Shown piece by piece: positions 1-13,706 of a stretch of DNA of 64,000 nt. The position numbers and the translations under genes were made by a program. How positions within the stretch are numbered: the stretch's first letter is position 1; each line of letters opens with the position of its first letter. This DNA is from Chamaelirium japonicum (Eukaryota; Streptophyta; Magnoliopsida; Liliales; Melanthiaceae): assembly GCA_947650365.1 (NCBI GenBank), contig CANTAL010000129.1, positions 620,001 through 684,000 of the forward strand. The letters are read 5' to 3'. The notes below the pieces were generated by a model that was not told where the DNA came from, made no database searches, and saw only the letters and a program-made list of their open reading frames with translations.

Positions 1-452
1 CATTCTTATTCATCGCACAAATTTATCCATTCATTCATTTGTACGATCCATTCTAATTCATTCGTATGATCCATTCTAATTCATTCGTACGTTCCGTTCT
101 AATTAATTCGCTCGAATGTATCTATTCTAATTTATTCTAATTCATTCACACGATCCATTATAATCCATTCGTACGATCCATTCTAATCCATTCGTACGAT
201 CCATTCTAATCCATTCGTATGATCCATTTTAATTCATTCGCTCGAATGTATCCATTCTAATTCATTCGTACGATCCATTCTAATTCGTTCATACGGTCCA
301 TTCTAATTCGTTCGTACGATCAAAATGAGTTAGAATGGATCATACGAAAGAATTAGAATGGATCGTACGAATGAATTAGAATGGATCGTACGAATGAATT
401 AGAATGGATTGTGCGAATGAATTAGAATGGATCGTGCGAATGAATTAGAATG

Positions 453-590
453 GATCGGACGAATGAATTAGAATGGTTCGTACGATTCATTCTAATTCAT
501 TCGTACGATCCATTCTAATGCATTCGTACGATTCATTCTAATTCATTCGCACGATCCATTCTAATTCATTCGTATGATCCATTCTTATTC
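453..590. repeat. Conserved G-to-C junction module, copy 1
   Basis: GATCGGACG monomer, last G-form monomer with spacer TTCGTACG, switch to ATTCATTC, then ATGCATTCGTACGATTC, CGCACGATCC and CGTATGATCC monomers. The order is the same as in the other copies; here it is followed by CTTATTCATTCATACG. Confidence 0.8.
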
Positions 591-2685
591 ATTCATACGA
601 TCCATTCTAATTCATTCGCACAATCCATTCTAATTCATTCGTACGATCCATTCTAATTCATTCGTATGATCCATTCTAACTCATTTTAGAATGGATCGTA
701 CGAACGAATTAGAATGGATCGTACGAATGAATTAGAATGGAAACATTCGAGCGAATGAATTAGAATGGATCGTACGAATGAATTAGAATGGATCATACGA
801 ATGGATTAGAATAGATAGTACGAATGGATTAGAATGGATCATACGAATGAATTAGAATGGATCATACAAATAAATTAGAAAGGTTACATTCGTGAGAATG
901 AATTAGAATGGATCGTACGAATGAATTAGAATGGATCATACGAATAAATTAGAATGGATACATTCGAGCGAATGAATTAGAATGGATCATACGAATTAAT
1001 TAGAATGGATCATAGGAATGAATTAGAATGGATCGTGCAAATGAATTAGAATGGATCGTATGAATGAATAAGAATGTATCGTACGAATGGATTAGAATGG
1101 ATACATTTGTGCGAATGAATTAGAATGGATCGTGCGAATGAATTAGAATCGATCGTACGAATGAATTAAAATGGATATATTTATGCGAATGAATTAGAAT
1201 AAATTGTACTAATTCATTAGAATGGATCGTACGAATGAATTAGAATGAATTAGAATAGATACATTTGTGCGAATGAATTAGAATGAATCGTACGAATGAA
1301 TTAGAATGCATTGTACGAATCCATTCTAATCCATTCGTACGATCCATTCAAATTCATTCGTACGATCCATTCTAATTCATTCGTACAATCCATTCAAATT
1401 CATTCGTACGATGCAATCTAATTCATTCGCACAAATGTATCTATTCTAATTCATTCGTACAATATGTTACAATCCATTCGTACGATCCATTCTAATCCAT
1501 TCGTACGATCCATTCTAATTCATTCGCAAGAATGTAACCATTCTAATTCATTCATATGATCCATTCTAATTCATTCATACGATCCATTCTAATTCATTCG
1601 TATGATCCATTCTAATTCATTTGTACGATCCATTCTAATTCATTTGCATGAATATATCCATTCTAATTTATTCGTACGATCCAGTCTAATTCATTCGTAC
1701 GATCCATTCTAATTCATTCGCACGAATATATCCATTCTAATTCATTCGTACGATCCTTTCTAATTCATTCGCACGATCCATTCTAATTCTTTCATATGAT
1801 CCATTCTAATTCATTTGCACGAATGAATGCATTCTAGTTCATTCGTACGCTCCATTGTAATTCGCTCGTACGCTCCATTCTTATTCATCGCACAAATGTA
1901 TCCATTCTAATTTATTCGTACGATCCATTCAAATTCAATCGTATGATCCATTCTAATTCATTCACACAAATGTATCCATTTTAATTCATTCGTACGATCC
2001 ATTCTAATTTATTCATACGATCCATTCTAATTCATTCGCACGATCCATTCTAATTCATTCGTACGATCCATTCTAATTCATTCGCATGAATATATCTATT
2101 CTAATTCATTCGTATGATCCATTCTAATTTATTCGCACGATCTATTCTAATTCATTCGTACGATCCATTCTAATTCATTCGTACGATCCATTCTAATTCA
2201 TTCGCACGAATGTATCATACGAATGAATTAGAATGGATCATGCGAATGAATTAAAATGGATCGTACGAATGAATTAGAATGGATCGTACAAATGAAATAG
2301 AAAGGTTATATTTGTGACAATGAATTAGAATGGATCGTACGAATGAATTAGAATGGATCGTACGAATGGATTAGAATGGATCGTACGAATGAATTAGAAT
2401 GGATCATACAAATGAATTAGAAAGGTTACATTCGTGAGAATTTAATGGATCGTACGAATGAATTAGAATGGATCATGTGAATGAATTTGAATGGATCGTA
2501 CGAATGAATTAGAATGGATCGAACGAATGAATTAGAATGGATACATTCAAGCGAATGAATTAGAATAGATCGTAGGAATAAATTAGAATGAATCATACGG
2601 ATGAATTAGAATGGATCGTGCGAATGAATTAGAATGGATTGTACGAATGAATTAGAATGGATACATTCGTGCGAATGAATTAGAA

Positions 2686-2822
2686 TGGATCGAACGAATG
2701 AATTAGAATGGATCGTACGATTAATTCTAATTCATTCGTACGATCCATTCTAATGCATTCGTACGATTCATTCTAATTCATTCGCACGATCCATTCTAAT
2801 TCATTCGTATGATCCATTCTAA
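2686..2822. repeat. Conserved G-to-C junction module, copy 2
   Basis: The G-form side carries GATCGAACG instead of GATCGGACG and the pivot reads CGTACGATTAATTC. The C-form side (ATGCATTCGTACGATTC, CGCACGATCC, CGTATGATCC, then TTTATTTGC) matches copy 10 at 50.4 kb even beyond the shared core. Confidence 0.8.
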
Positions 2823-3367
2823 TTTATTTGCATGAATATATGATCCATTCTAATTTATTAGCTAGAATGTATCCATTCTAATTCATTCGTACAATCCATT
2901 CTAATTTTTTCGTACAAATGTATCCATTCTAATTAATTCGTACGATCCATTCTAATTCATTCGTACGATTCATTCTAATTCATTCGCACGATCCATTCTA
3001 ATTCATTCGTACGATCCATTCTAATTCATTCTCACAAATGTAACCTTTCTAATCCATTCGTACGATCCATTCTAATTCATTCGTACGATCCATTCTAATT
3101 CATTCTCACAAATGTAACCTTTCTAATTCATTTGTACGACCCATTCTAATTCATTCGTACGATCCATTCTAATCCATTCGTACGATCCATTCTAATCCAT
3201 TCGTACGATCCATTCTAATTCATTCGCACGAATGTAACCATTCTAATTCATTCGTACGATCCATTCTAATTCATTCCTATGATCCATTCTAATTCATTCG
3301 CACGAATGTATCCATTCTAATTCATTTGCACGATCCATTCTAATTCATTCCTATGATCCATTCTAAT

Positions 3368-3545
3368 ACATTCGTATGATACATTCATACGACTGAATTA
3401 GAATGGATTGTACGAATGAATTAGAATTGATCATACGAATGAATTAGAATGGATCGTACGAATGTATTAGAATGGATCGTGCGAATGAATTAGAATGGAT
3501 CGTACGAATGAATTAGAATGGATATATTTAAACGAATAAATTAGA
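3368..3545. repeat. Recurrent C-to-G junction module, copy 1
   Basis: C-form ends ATTCGTATGAT and runs into ACATTCATACGACTG, then GATTGTACG, GAATTGATCATACG, further monomers and an ATATATTTAAACG 28-mer. The shared GAT/AC overlap lets C-form 23-mer sequence pass into the G-form 28-mer spacer without a break. Confidence 0.75.
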
Positions 3546-6201
3546 ATGGATCATATGAATGAATTAGAATGGATCGTACGAATGAATTAGAATGGATCAT
3601 ACGAATGAATTAGAATGGATACATTCGGGCGAATGAATTAGAATGGATCGTACGAATGAATTAGAATGGATCATAGGAATGAATTAGTATGGATCGAGCA
3701 AATGAATTAGAATGGATAAATTCGTGCGAATGAATTAGAATGGATCATAGGAATGAATTAGAATGGATCATACGAATAAATTAGAATGGATCGTGCGAAT
3801 GGATTAGAACGGATCGTACGAATGAATTAGAATGGATCCACCGAATGAGGTAGAATATATCATACGAATGAATTAGAATGGAACATACGAATAAATTAGA
3901 ATGGATCGTATGACTGAATTAGAATGGATCTTATGAATGAATAAGAATAGATCGTACGAATGAATTAGAATGGATTGTGCGAATGAATTTGAATAAATCG
4001 TATGAATGAAATAGAATGGATCGTACGAATGAATTAGAATGGATCGTACGAATGAATTAGAATGGATACATTCATGCGAATGAATTAGAATGAATCGTAC
4101 AAATGAATTAGAATTGATCGTACGAACGAATTTGAATGGATCGTACGAATGAATTAGAATGGATCATACAAATGAATTAGAAAGGTTACATTTGTGAGAA
4201 TGGATCGTACGAATGAATTAGAATGGATCGTACAAATGGATTAGAATGGATCGTATGAATGAATTAGAATAGATCGTACGAATGGATAAGAATGGATCAT
4301 ACGAATGAATTAGAATGGATCGTCCAAACGAATTAGAAAGGTTACATTTGTGAGAATGAATTAGAATGGATCGTACGAATGGATTAGAATGGATCGTACG
4401 AATGGATTATAATGGATCGTACGAATGGATTAGAATAGATACCTTTGTGCAAATGAATTAGATTGTATCGTACGAATGAATTTGAATGGATTGTACGAAT
4501 GAATTAGAATGGATCGTACGAATGAATTAGAATGGATCATGCGAATGAATTAGAATAGATCGTACGAATAAATTAGAATGGATCGTACGAATAAATTAGA
4601 ATGGATCGTACGAATGAATTAGAATGGATCCACCGAATAAGTTAGAATGGATCATGCGAATGAATTAGAATGGATCGTACGAATGAATTAGAATGGATAC
4701 ATTCGGGCGAATGAATTAGAATGGATCGTACGAATGAATTAGAATGGATCATAGGAATGAATTAGAATGGATCGTGCAAATGAATTAGAATGGATAAATT
4801 CGTGCGAATGAATTAGAATGGATCATAGGAATGAATTAGAATGGATCATACGAATAAATTAGAATGGATCGTGCGAATGGATTAGAACGGATCGTACGAA
4901 TGAATTAGAATGGATCCACCGAATGAGGTAGAATGGATCATACGAATGAATTAGAATAGAACATACGAATAAATTAGAATGGATCGTATGACTGAATTAG
5001 AATGGATCTTATGAATGAATAAGAATGGATCGTACGAATGAATTAGAATGGATTGTGCGAATGAATTTGAATAAATCGTACGAATGAAATAGAATGGATC
5101 GTACGAATGAATTAGAATGGATCGTACGAATGAATTAGAATGGATACATTCATGCGAATGAATTAGAATGAATCATATAAATGAATTAGAATTGATCGTA
5201 CGAACGAATTTGAATGGATCGTACGAATGAATTAGAATGGATCGTACAAATGGATTAGAATGGATCGTACGAATGAATTAGAATGGATCGTACAAATGGA
5301 TTAGAATGGATCGTATGAATGAATTAGAATGGATTGTACGAATGGATAAGAATGGATCATACGAATGAATTAGAATGGATCGTCCAAACGAATTAGAAAG
5401 GTTACATTTGTGAGAATGAATTAGAATGGATCGTACGAATGGATTAGAATGGATCGTACGAATGGATTATAATGGATCGTACGAATGGATTAGAATAGAT
5501 ACCTTTGTGCAAATGAATTAGATTGTATCGTACGAATGAATTTGAATGGATTGTACGAATGAATTAGAATGGATCGTACGAATGAATTAGAATGGATCAT
5601 GCGAATGAATTAGAATAGATCGTACGAATAAATTAGAATGGATCGTACAAATAAATTAGAATGGATCGTGCGAATGAATTAGAATGGATCGTACGAATGA
5701 ATTAGAATGGATCCACCGAATAAGTTAGAATGGATCATGCGAATGAATTAGAATGGATCGTACGAATGAATTAGAATGGATACATTCGTGCGAATGAATT
5801 AGAATGGATCGGACGAATAAATTAGAATTGATCGCGCGAATGAATTAGAATGGATCATACGATTGAATTTGGATGGATCGTACGAATAAATTAGAATGGA
5901 TACATTTGTGCGATGAATAAGAATGGAGCGTACGAATGAATTAGAATAGAGCGTACGAATGAACTAGAATGGATACATTCGTGCGAATGAATTAGAATGG
6001 ATCATATGAAAGAATTAGAATGGATACATTCGAGCGAATGAATTAGAATGGATCGTACGAATGAATTAGAATGGATCATAGGAATGAATTAGAATAGATC
6101 GTGCGAATGAATTAGAATGAATTGTACGAATGAATTAGAATGGATACATTCGTGCGAATTAATTAGAATGGATCAGACGGATGAATTAGAATGGATCGTA
6201 C
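3384..6201 (+). repeat. Long G-form satellite block containing a 1.08-kb tandem duplication
   Basis: A 2.8-kb run with every monomer core on +. It opens with a monomer of the GACTGAATTAG type, a junction module shared with 33.95 kb, and closes at a conserved G-to-C junction. Most of its length is two tandem copies of one 1.08-kb segment, annotated separately. Confidence 0.9.
3618..5778 (+). repeat. 1.08-kb higher-order tandem duplication (two copies)
   Basis: Copy 1 spans about 3618-4695 and copy 2 about 4696-5778. Both start at a diagnostic 28-mer with spacer ATACATTCGGGC. Both carry, in the same order, two GGATCCACCGAATGAGG-type monomers, a GTCCAAACG monomer and a GATACCTTTGTGC 28-mer. The offset is 1078 bp at the start, 1060 bp after about 4.3 kb and 1083 bp near the end, so whole-monomer gains and losses have followed duplication. 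Such ordered rare variants cannot arise by independent mutation. Confidence 0.9.
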
Positions 6202-6925
6202 GACTCATTCTAATTCATTCGTACGATCCATTCTAATGCATTCGTACGATTCATTCTAATTCATTCGCACGATCCATTCTAATTCATTCGTACGATCCAT
6301 TCTTATTCATTCATACGATCCATTCTAATTCATTCGCACAATCCATTCTAATTCATTCGCACAAATATATCTATTCTAATTCATTCGTATAATCCATTCT
6401 AATTCATTTGCACGATCCATTCTAATTCATTCCTATGATCCATTCTAATTCATTCGTACGATCCATTCTAATTAATTCGCTCGAATGTATCCATTCTAAT
6501 TCTTTCATATGATCAATTCTAATTCATTCGTACGAATGTATCCATTCTAGTTCATTCGTACGCTCCATTCTAATTCATTCGTATGCTCCATTCTTATTCA
6601 TCGCACAAATGTATCCATTCTAATTTATTCGTACGATCCATTCAAATTCAATTGTATGATCCATTCTAATTCATTCGCACGATCAATTCTAATTCATTCG
6701 TCCGATCCATTCTAATTCATTCGCACGAATGTATCCATTCTAATTCATTCGTACGATCCATTCTAATTCATTCGCATGATCCATTCTAACTCATTTGGTG
6801 GATACATTCTAATTCATTCGTACGATCCATTCTAATTCATTCGCACGATCCATTCTAATTTATTCGTACGATCCATTCTAATTCATTCGTACGATCTATT
6901 ATAATTCATTCGTATGATCCATTCT
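5590..6925. repeat. Large inverted repeat (palindrome), centre about 6.26 kb
   Basis: The G-form monomer series from about 5590 to 6165 reappears in reverse-complement order at about 6350-6925. Shared rare monomers give consistent centres: the ATACATTCGTGC 28-mer at 6143 pairs with its complement ending at 6371, and GGAGC at 5935 pairs with GCTCC at 6585. Both arms hold the GATGAATAAG irregular monomer, the BamHI-type GGATCCACC/GGTGGATAC monomer and the GATCATAGG/CCTATGATC monomer at mirrored positions. The centre, about 185 bp, is the conserved G-to-C junction module. Confidence 0.85.
6168..6304. repeat. Conserved G-to-C junction module, copy 3 (palindrome centre)
   Basis: GATCAGACGG monomer, pivot CGTACGACTCATTC, then the standard ATGCATTCGTACGATTC series. 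It sits at the centre of the 1.3-kb inverted repeat, and its far side (CTTATTCATTCATACG) matches copies 1 and 5. Confidence 0.8.
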
Positions 6926-8268
6926 AATTCATTCGAATGTATGCATTCTAATTTATTCTCACAAATGTAACCTTTCTAATTCATTTGTATGTATCCATTC
7001 TAATTCATTCGTGCGAATGAATCCATTCTAATTCATTCGTCCGATCCATTATAATTCATTCGTACGATCAATTCTAATTCATTCGCACGAATGTAACCAT
7101 TCTAATTCATTCGTACGATCTAATCTAATTTATTCCTATGATCGATTCTAATTCATTCACACGAATGTATCCATTCTAATTCATTTGCACGATCCATTCT
7201 AATTCATTCATATGATTCATTCTAATTCATTCGCACAATCCGTTCTAATTCATTCGCACGATCCATTCTAATTCATTCGCACGAATGTATCCATTCTAAT
7301 TCATTCGTACGATCCATTCTAATTCATTCGTACGATCCATTCTAATTCATTCGCATGATCCATTCGTACGATCCATTCTAATCCATTCGTACGATCCATT
7401 CTAGTTTATTCATACAATCCATTCTAATTCGTTCGTACGATCCATTCTAATTCGTTCGTACGATCCATTCTAATTCATTTGCACGATCCATTCTAATCCA
7501 TTCGTACGAATGGATCCATTCTAATTCATTTGCACGATCCAGGATACATTCGTGCGAATGAATTAGAATGGATCGTACAAATGAATTAGAATGGATCGTG
7601 CGAATGAATTAGAATGAATCGTACGAATGAATTAGAATGGATCGTACGAATGAATTAGAATGGATCATGCGAATGAATTTAAATGGATCGTTCGAATGAA
7701 TTAGAATGGATCGAACGAATGAATTAGAATGGATCGTGCGAATGAATTAGAATGGATACATTCGTGCGAATGAATTAGAATGGATCGTACGAATGAATTA
7801 GAATGGATCATACGAATGATTTAAAATGGATCGTACAAATGAATTAGAATGGATCGTGCGAATGAATTAGACTGGATCGTATGAACGAATTAGAATAGAT
7901 CGTACGAACGAATTAGAATGGATCGTATGAACGAATTAGAATGGATCGTACGAAAGAATTAGAATGGATACATTCGAGCGAATGAATTAGAATGGATCGT
8001 ACGAATGAATTAGAATGGATCATAGGAATGAATTAGAATGGATCTTGCAAATGAATTAGAATGGATACATTCGTATGAATGAATTAGAATGGATCGTAGG
8101 AATAAATTAGAATGGATTGTACGAATGAATTAGAAAGGTTACATTCGTGCGAATGAATTAGAATGGATCGTACGAATAGATTAGAATGGATCATAGGAAT
8201 GAATTAGAATGGATCGTACGAATGAATTAGAATAGATCGTACAAATGAATTAGAAAGGTTACATTTGT

Positions 8269-8355
8269 GAAAATGAATTAGAATGGATCGTACGATTCAT
8301 TCTAATTCATTCGTACGATCCATTCAAATTCATTCGCACGATCCTTTCTAATTCA
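8269..8355. repeat. G-to-C junction module, partial copy
   Basis: The pivot CGTACGATTCATTC is identical to other copies, but the following ATGCATTC monomer is absent and replaced by CCATTCAAATTC. A deletion of two monomers after the switch would account for it. Confidence 0.55.
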
Positions 8356-11300
8356 TTCATATGATTCATTCTAATTCATTCGTAGATCCATTATAATTCA
8401 TTCCTACGATCCATTCTAATTCATTCGCACGAATGTATCTATTCTAATTCATTTGCACGATCCATTCTAATTCATTCCTATGATCCATTCTAATTCATTC
8501 GTACGATCCATTCTAATTCGTTCATACGATCCATTCTAATTCGTTCGTACGATCCATTCTAATTCGTTCGTACGATCCATTCTAATTCATTCACACGATC
8601 CATTCTAATTAATTTGTACGATCCATTTTAATTCATTCGCATGATCCATTCTAATTCATTCGTTTGATACATTCGTGCGAATGAATTAGAATGAATCGTA
8701 TGAATGAATTATAATGGATCATAGGAATGAATTAGAATGGATCGTGCGAATGAATTAGAATGGATCGTACGAATGAATTACAATGGATTGTGCGATTGAA
8801 TTAGAATGGATTGTATGAATGAATTAGAATGGTTATATTCGTGCGAATGAATTAGAATGGATCGTACGAATGGTTTAGAATGGATCGTACGAATGGATTA
8901 GAATGGATCATACGAATGAATTAGAATGGATACATTCGAGCGAATGAATTAGAATGGATCGTACGAATGGATTAGAATGGATCGTACGAATGGATTAGAA
9001 TGGATCGTACGAATGAATTAGAATGGATCATACAAATGAATTCGAAAGGTTACATTCGTGAGAATGAATTAGAATGGATCGTATGAACGAATTAGATTGG
9101 ATCGTACGAATGAATTAGAATGTATACATTTGTGTGAATGAATTAGAATGGATCGGACGAATGAATTAGAATTGATCATGCGAATGAATTAGAATGGATC
9201 ATACGATTGAATTTGAATGGATCGTACGAATAAATTTCTAATTCAGTCGTATGTATGTATCCATTTTAATTCATTCGTACGATCCATTCTAATCCATACG
9301 ATCCATTCTAATCCATTCGTACGATCCATTCTAATCCATTCGTACGATCCATTCTAATTCATTCATATAAATGTATCCATTCTAATTCATTCGTACGATC
9401 CATTCTACTTCATTCCTACGATCCATTCTAATTCATTTGGACGAATGTATCAATTCTAATTCATTTGCACGATCCATTATAATTCATTCCTATGATCCAT
9501 TCTAATTCATTCGTACGATCCATTCTAATTCATTCGCTCGATCCATTCTAATTCATTCGTACGATCCATTCTAATTCATTCGTACGATTCATTCTAACTC
9601 ATTCCTTCGATCTAATTCATTCGTATGATCCAGTCTAATCCATTCGTATGATCCATTCTAATTCATTCGTACGAATGTATCCGTTCTAATCCATTCGTAC
9701 GATCCATTCTAATCCATTCGTACGGTCCATTCTAATTCATTCGCACGAATGTAACCATTCTAATTCATTCAAATGATCCATTCTAATCCATTCGTACGAT
9801 CAATTCTAATTCATTCGCACGATCAATTCTAATTTATTCTCACGAATGTAACATTTCTAATTCATTTGTATGATCCATTCTAATTCATTCATACCATCCA
9901 TTCTAATTCATTCGTACGATCCATTCTAATTCATTCGTACGATCCATTCTAATTCATTCGCACGAATGTAACCATTCTAATTCATTCGTACGATTCATTC
10001 TAATTCATTTGTATGAGCTATTCTAATTTATTCGTACGATCCATTCTAATTCATTCGTACGATCTATTCTAATCCATTCGTACGATCCATTCTAATTCAT
10101 TCGTACGATCCATTCTAATTCATTCTCACAAATGTAACCATTCTAATTCATTCGTACAATGCGTTCTAATCCATTCGTACGATCCATTCTAATTCATTCG
10201 TATGATCCATTCTAATTTATTCGTTCAAATATATCCATTCAAATTCATTTGCACGATCCATTCTAATTCATTCGCATGAATGTATGTATCCATTCTAATT
10301 CATTCGTACGATCCATTCTAATTCATTCGTATGATCAATTCTAATTCATTCGCACGATCCATTCTAATTCATTCGTACGATCCATTCTAATTCTTTTCTA
10401 ATTCATTCGTACGATCCATTCTAATCCATTTGTACGATCCATTCTAATTCATTTGCACGATCTATTCTAATTCATCACATGATCCATTCTAATTCATTCG
10501 CTCGAATGTATCCATTCTAATTCATTCGTACGATCCATTATAATGCATTCGTACGATCCATTTTAATTCATTCGCATGAATATATCTATTCTAATTCATT
10601 CGTATGAGCCATTCTAATTTATTCGCACAATCTATTCTAATTCATTCGTATGATTCATTCTAATTCATTCGCACGATCCATTCTAATTCATTCGTACAAA
10701 TGTATCCATTTTAATTCATTTGTACAATCCATTCTAATTCATTCGTACGATCCATTCTAATTCATTCGTATGATCCTTTCTAATTCATTCCTACGATCTA
10801 TTCTAATTCATTCGCTCGAATGTATCCATTCTAATTCATTCGTACGATCAATTCTACTTCATTCGCACGAATGTATCCATTCTAATTCATTTCTATGATC
10901 CATTCGTATGATCCATTCTAATTCATTCATACGATCTATTCTAATTCATTCGCACGAATGTATCTATTCTAATTCATTCGTACGATCCATTCTAATTCAT
11001 TCGCACGATCCATTCTAATCCATTCGTACGAATTATAATTCATTCGTGCGAATGAATTAGAATGGATCGTAGAAATGAATTAGAACGATCCATTCTAATT
11101 TATTCGCACGATCCATTCTAATTCATTCGTACGATCTATTATAATTCATTCGCTCGAATGTATCCATTCTAATTCATTCGCACGATCCATTCTAATTCAT
11201 TTGTACGATCCATTCTAATTCATTCGCACGAATGTATCGATTCTAATGCATTCGTACGATTCATTCTAATTCATTCGCACGATCCATTCTAATTCATTCG

Positions 11301-12817
11301 TACAATCCATTCTAATTTATTCGTACGATCCATTCTAATCCATTCTCACAAATGTAACTTTCTAAATCATTTGTACGATCCATTCTAATTCATTTGTATG
11401 ATCCATTCTAATCCATTCGTACGATCCATTCTAATCCATTTGTACGATCCATTGTTATTCATTCGCACGAATATAACCATTCTAATTCATTCGTACGATC
11501 CATTCTAATTCATTCCTACGATCCATTCTAATTCATTCGCAAATTAGAATGGATCGTACGAATGAATTAGAATGGATCGTACGTTTGAATTAGATTGGAT
11601 TGTGCGAATGAATTAGAATGGATAAATTCGTGCGAATGAATCTGAATGGATTGTATGAATGAATTACAATGGATCGTACAAATGAATTAGAATGGATCGT
11701 ACGAATGAATTAGAATAGCTCATACAAATGAATTAGAATTAATCGTACGAATGAATTAGAATGAATCGTATGAAAGAATTAGAATGGATCGTACGAATGA
11801 ATTAGAATGGATCGTACGAATGAATTAGAATGGATCGTACGAATGAATTAGAATGGATACATACAAATGAATTAGAAAGGTTACATTCGTGAGAATAAAT
11901 TAGAATGGATCGTACGAATGAATTAGAATGGATCTTACGAATGAATTAGAATGGATACATTCGAGCGAATGAATTAGAATGGATCGTACGAATGAATTAG
12001 AATGGATCATACGAATGAATTAGAATGGATCGTGCAAATGAATTAGAATGGATACATTCGTGCGAATGAATTAGAATGGATCGTACGAATGAATTAGAAT
12101 GGATCGTACGAAAGAATTAGAATGGATACATTCGAGCGAATGAATTAGAATGGATCGTACGAATGAATTAGAATGGATCCTAGGAATGAATTAGAATGGA
12201 TCGTGCAAATGAATTAGAATGGATACATTCGTGCGAATGAATTAGAATGGATCGTAGGAATGAAATAGAATGGATCGTACGAATGAATAAGAATAGTTCG
12301 TACGAATGCATTAGAATGGATACATTTGTGCGATCGAATTAGAATGGATCGTGCGAATGAATTAGAATGGATATATTCGTACAAATGAATAAGAATGGAT
12401 CGTGCGAATGAATTAGAATGGATCGTACGAATGAATTAGAATGGATATATTTGTGCGAATGAATTAGAATGGATCGTACGAATGAATTAGAATGAATCAT
12501 ACGAATGAATTAGAATGGATCATATGAATGAATTAGAATGGATCGTTCGAATGAATTAGAATGGATCATAGGAATGAATTAGAATGGATCGTGCAAATGA
12601 ATTAGAATGGATACATTCGTGCGAATGAATTAGAATGGATCATAGGAATGAATTAGAAGGGATCGTACGAATGAATTAAAATGGATACATTTGTACGAAT
12701 GAATTAGAATGGATCGTACGAATGAATTAGAATGGATCGTACGAATGGATTAGAATGGATCGTACGAATAGATTAGAATGGATACATTTGTGAGAATGAA
12801 TTAGAATGGATCGTATG

Positions 12818-12960
12818 AATGAATTAGAATAGATCGTACGATTCATTCTAATTCATTCGTACGATCCATTCTAATGCATTCGTACGATTCATTCTAATTC
12901 ATTCGCACGATCCATTCAAATTCATTCGTACGATCCATTATTATTCATTCATACGATCCA
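12818..12960. repeat. Conserved G-to-C junction module, copy 5
   Basis: Pivot CGTACGATTCATTC preceded by AGAATAGATCG. The ATGCATTC, ATTC, CGCACG series is intact, with CCATTCAAATTC and CCATTATTATTC as private variants. Confidence 0.8.
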
Positions 12961-13706
12961 TTCTAATTCATTCGTACGATCCATTCTAATTCATTCGTAC
13001 GATCCATTCTAACTCATTCGGTGGATCTATTCTATTTCATTCGTACGATCCATTCTAATTCATTCGGTGGATCCATTCTAATTCATTCGTATGATCCATT
13101 CTAATTCATTCACACGATCCATTCTACTTCATTCGTATGATCCATTCTAATTCATTCGCACGATCCATACTAATTTATTCGTACGATCCATTCTAATTCA
13201 TTCGCACGAATGTAACCATTCTAATTCATTCGTACGATCCATTCTAATTCATTCCTATGATCCATTCTAATTCATTCGCACGAATATATCCATTCTAATT
13301 CATTTGCACGATCCATTCTAATTCATTCCTATGATCCATTCTAATTCATTCGCACGAATGTATCCATTCTAATTCATTCGTACGATCTATTCTAATTCAT
13401 TCGTACGATTCATTCTAATTCATTCGTACGATCCATTCTAATTCAATCGCACGATCCATTCTAATTCGTTCGTACGATCCATTCTAATTCATTTGTACGA
13501 ATGAATTAGAATGGATCATATGACTTAATTAGAATGGATTTTATGAATGAATTAGAATTTATCATACAAATGAATTAGAATGGATACATTCGTACGAATG
13601 AATTAGAATAGTTCGTATGAATGAATTAGAATGGATCGTACGAATGGATCATACAAATGAATTAGAAAAGTTACATTCGTGAGAATGAATTAGAATGGAT
13701 AGTATG

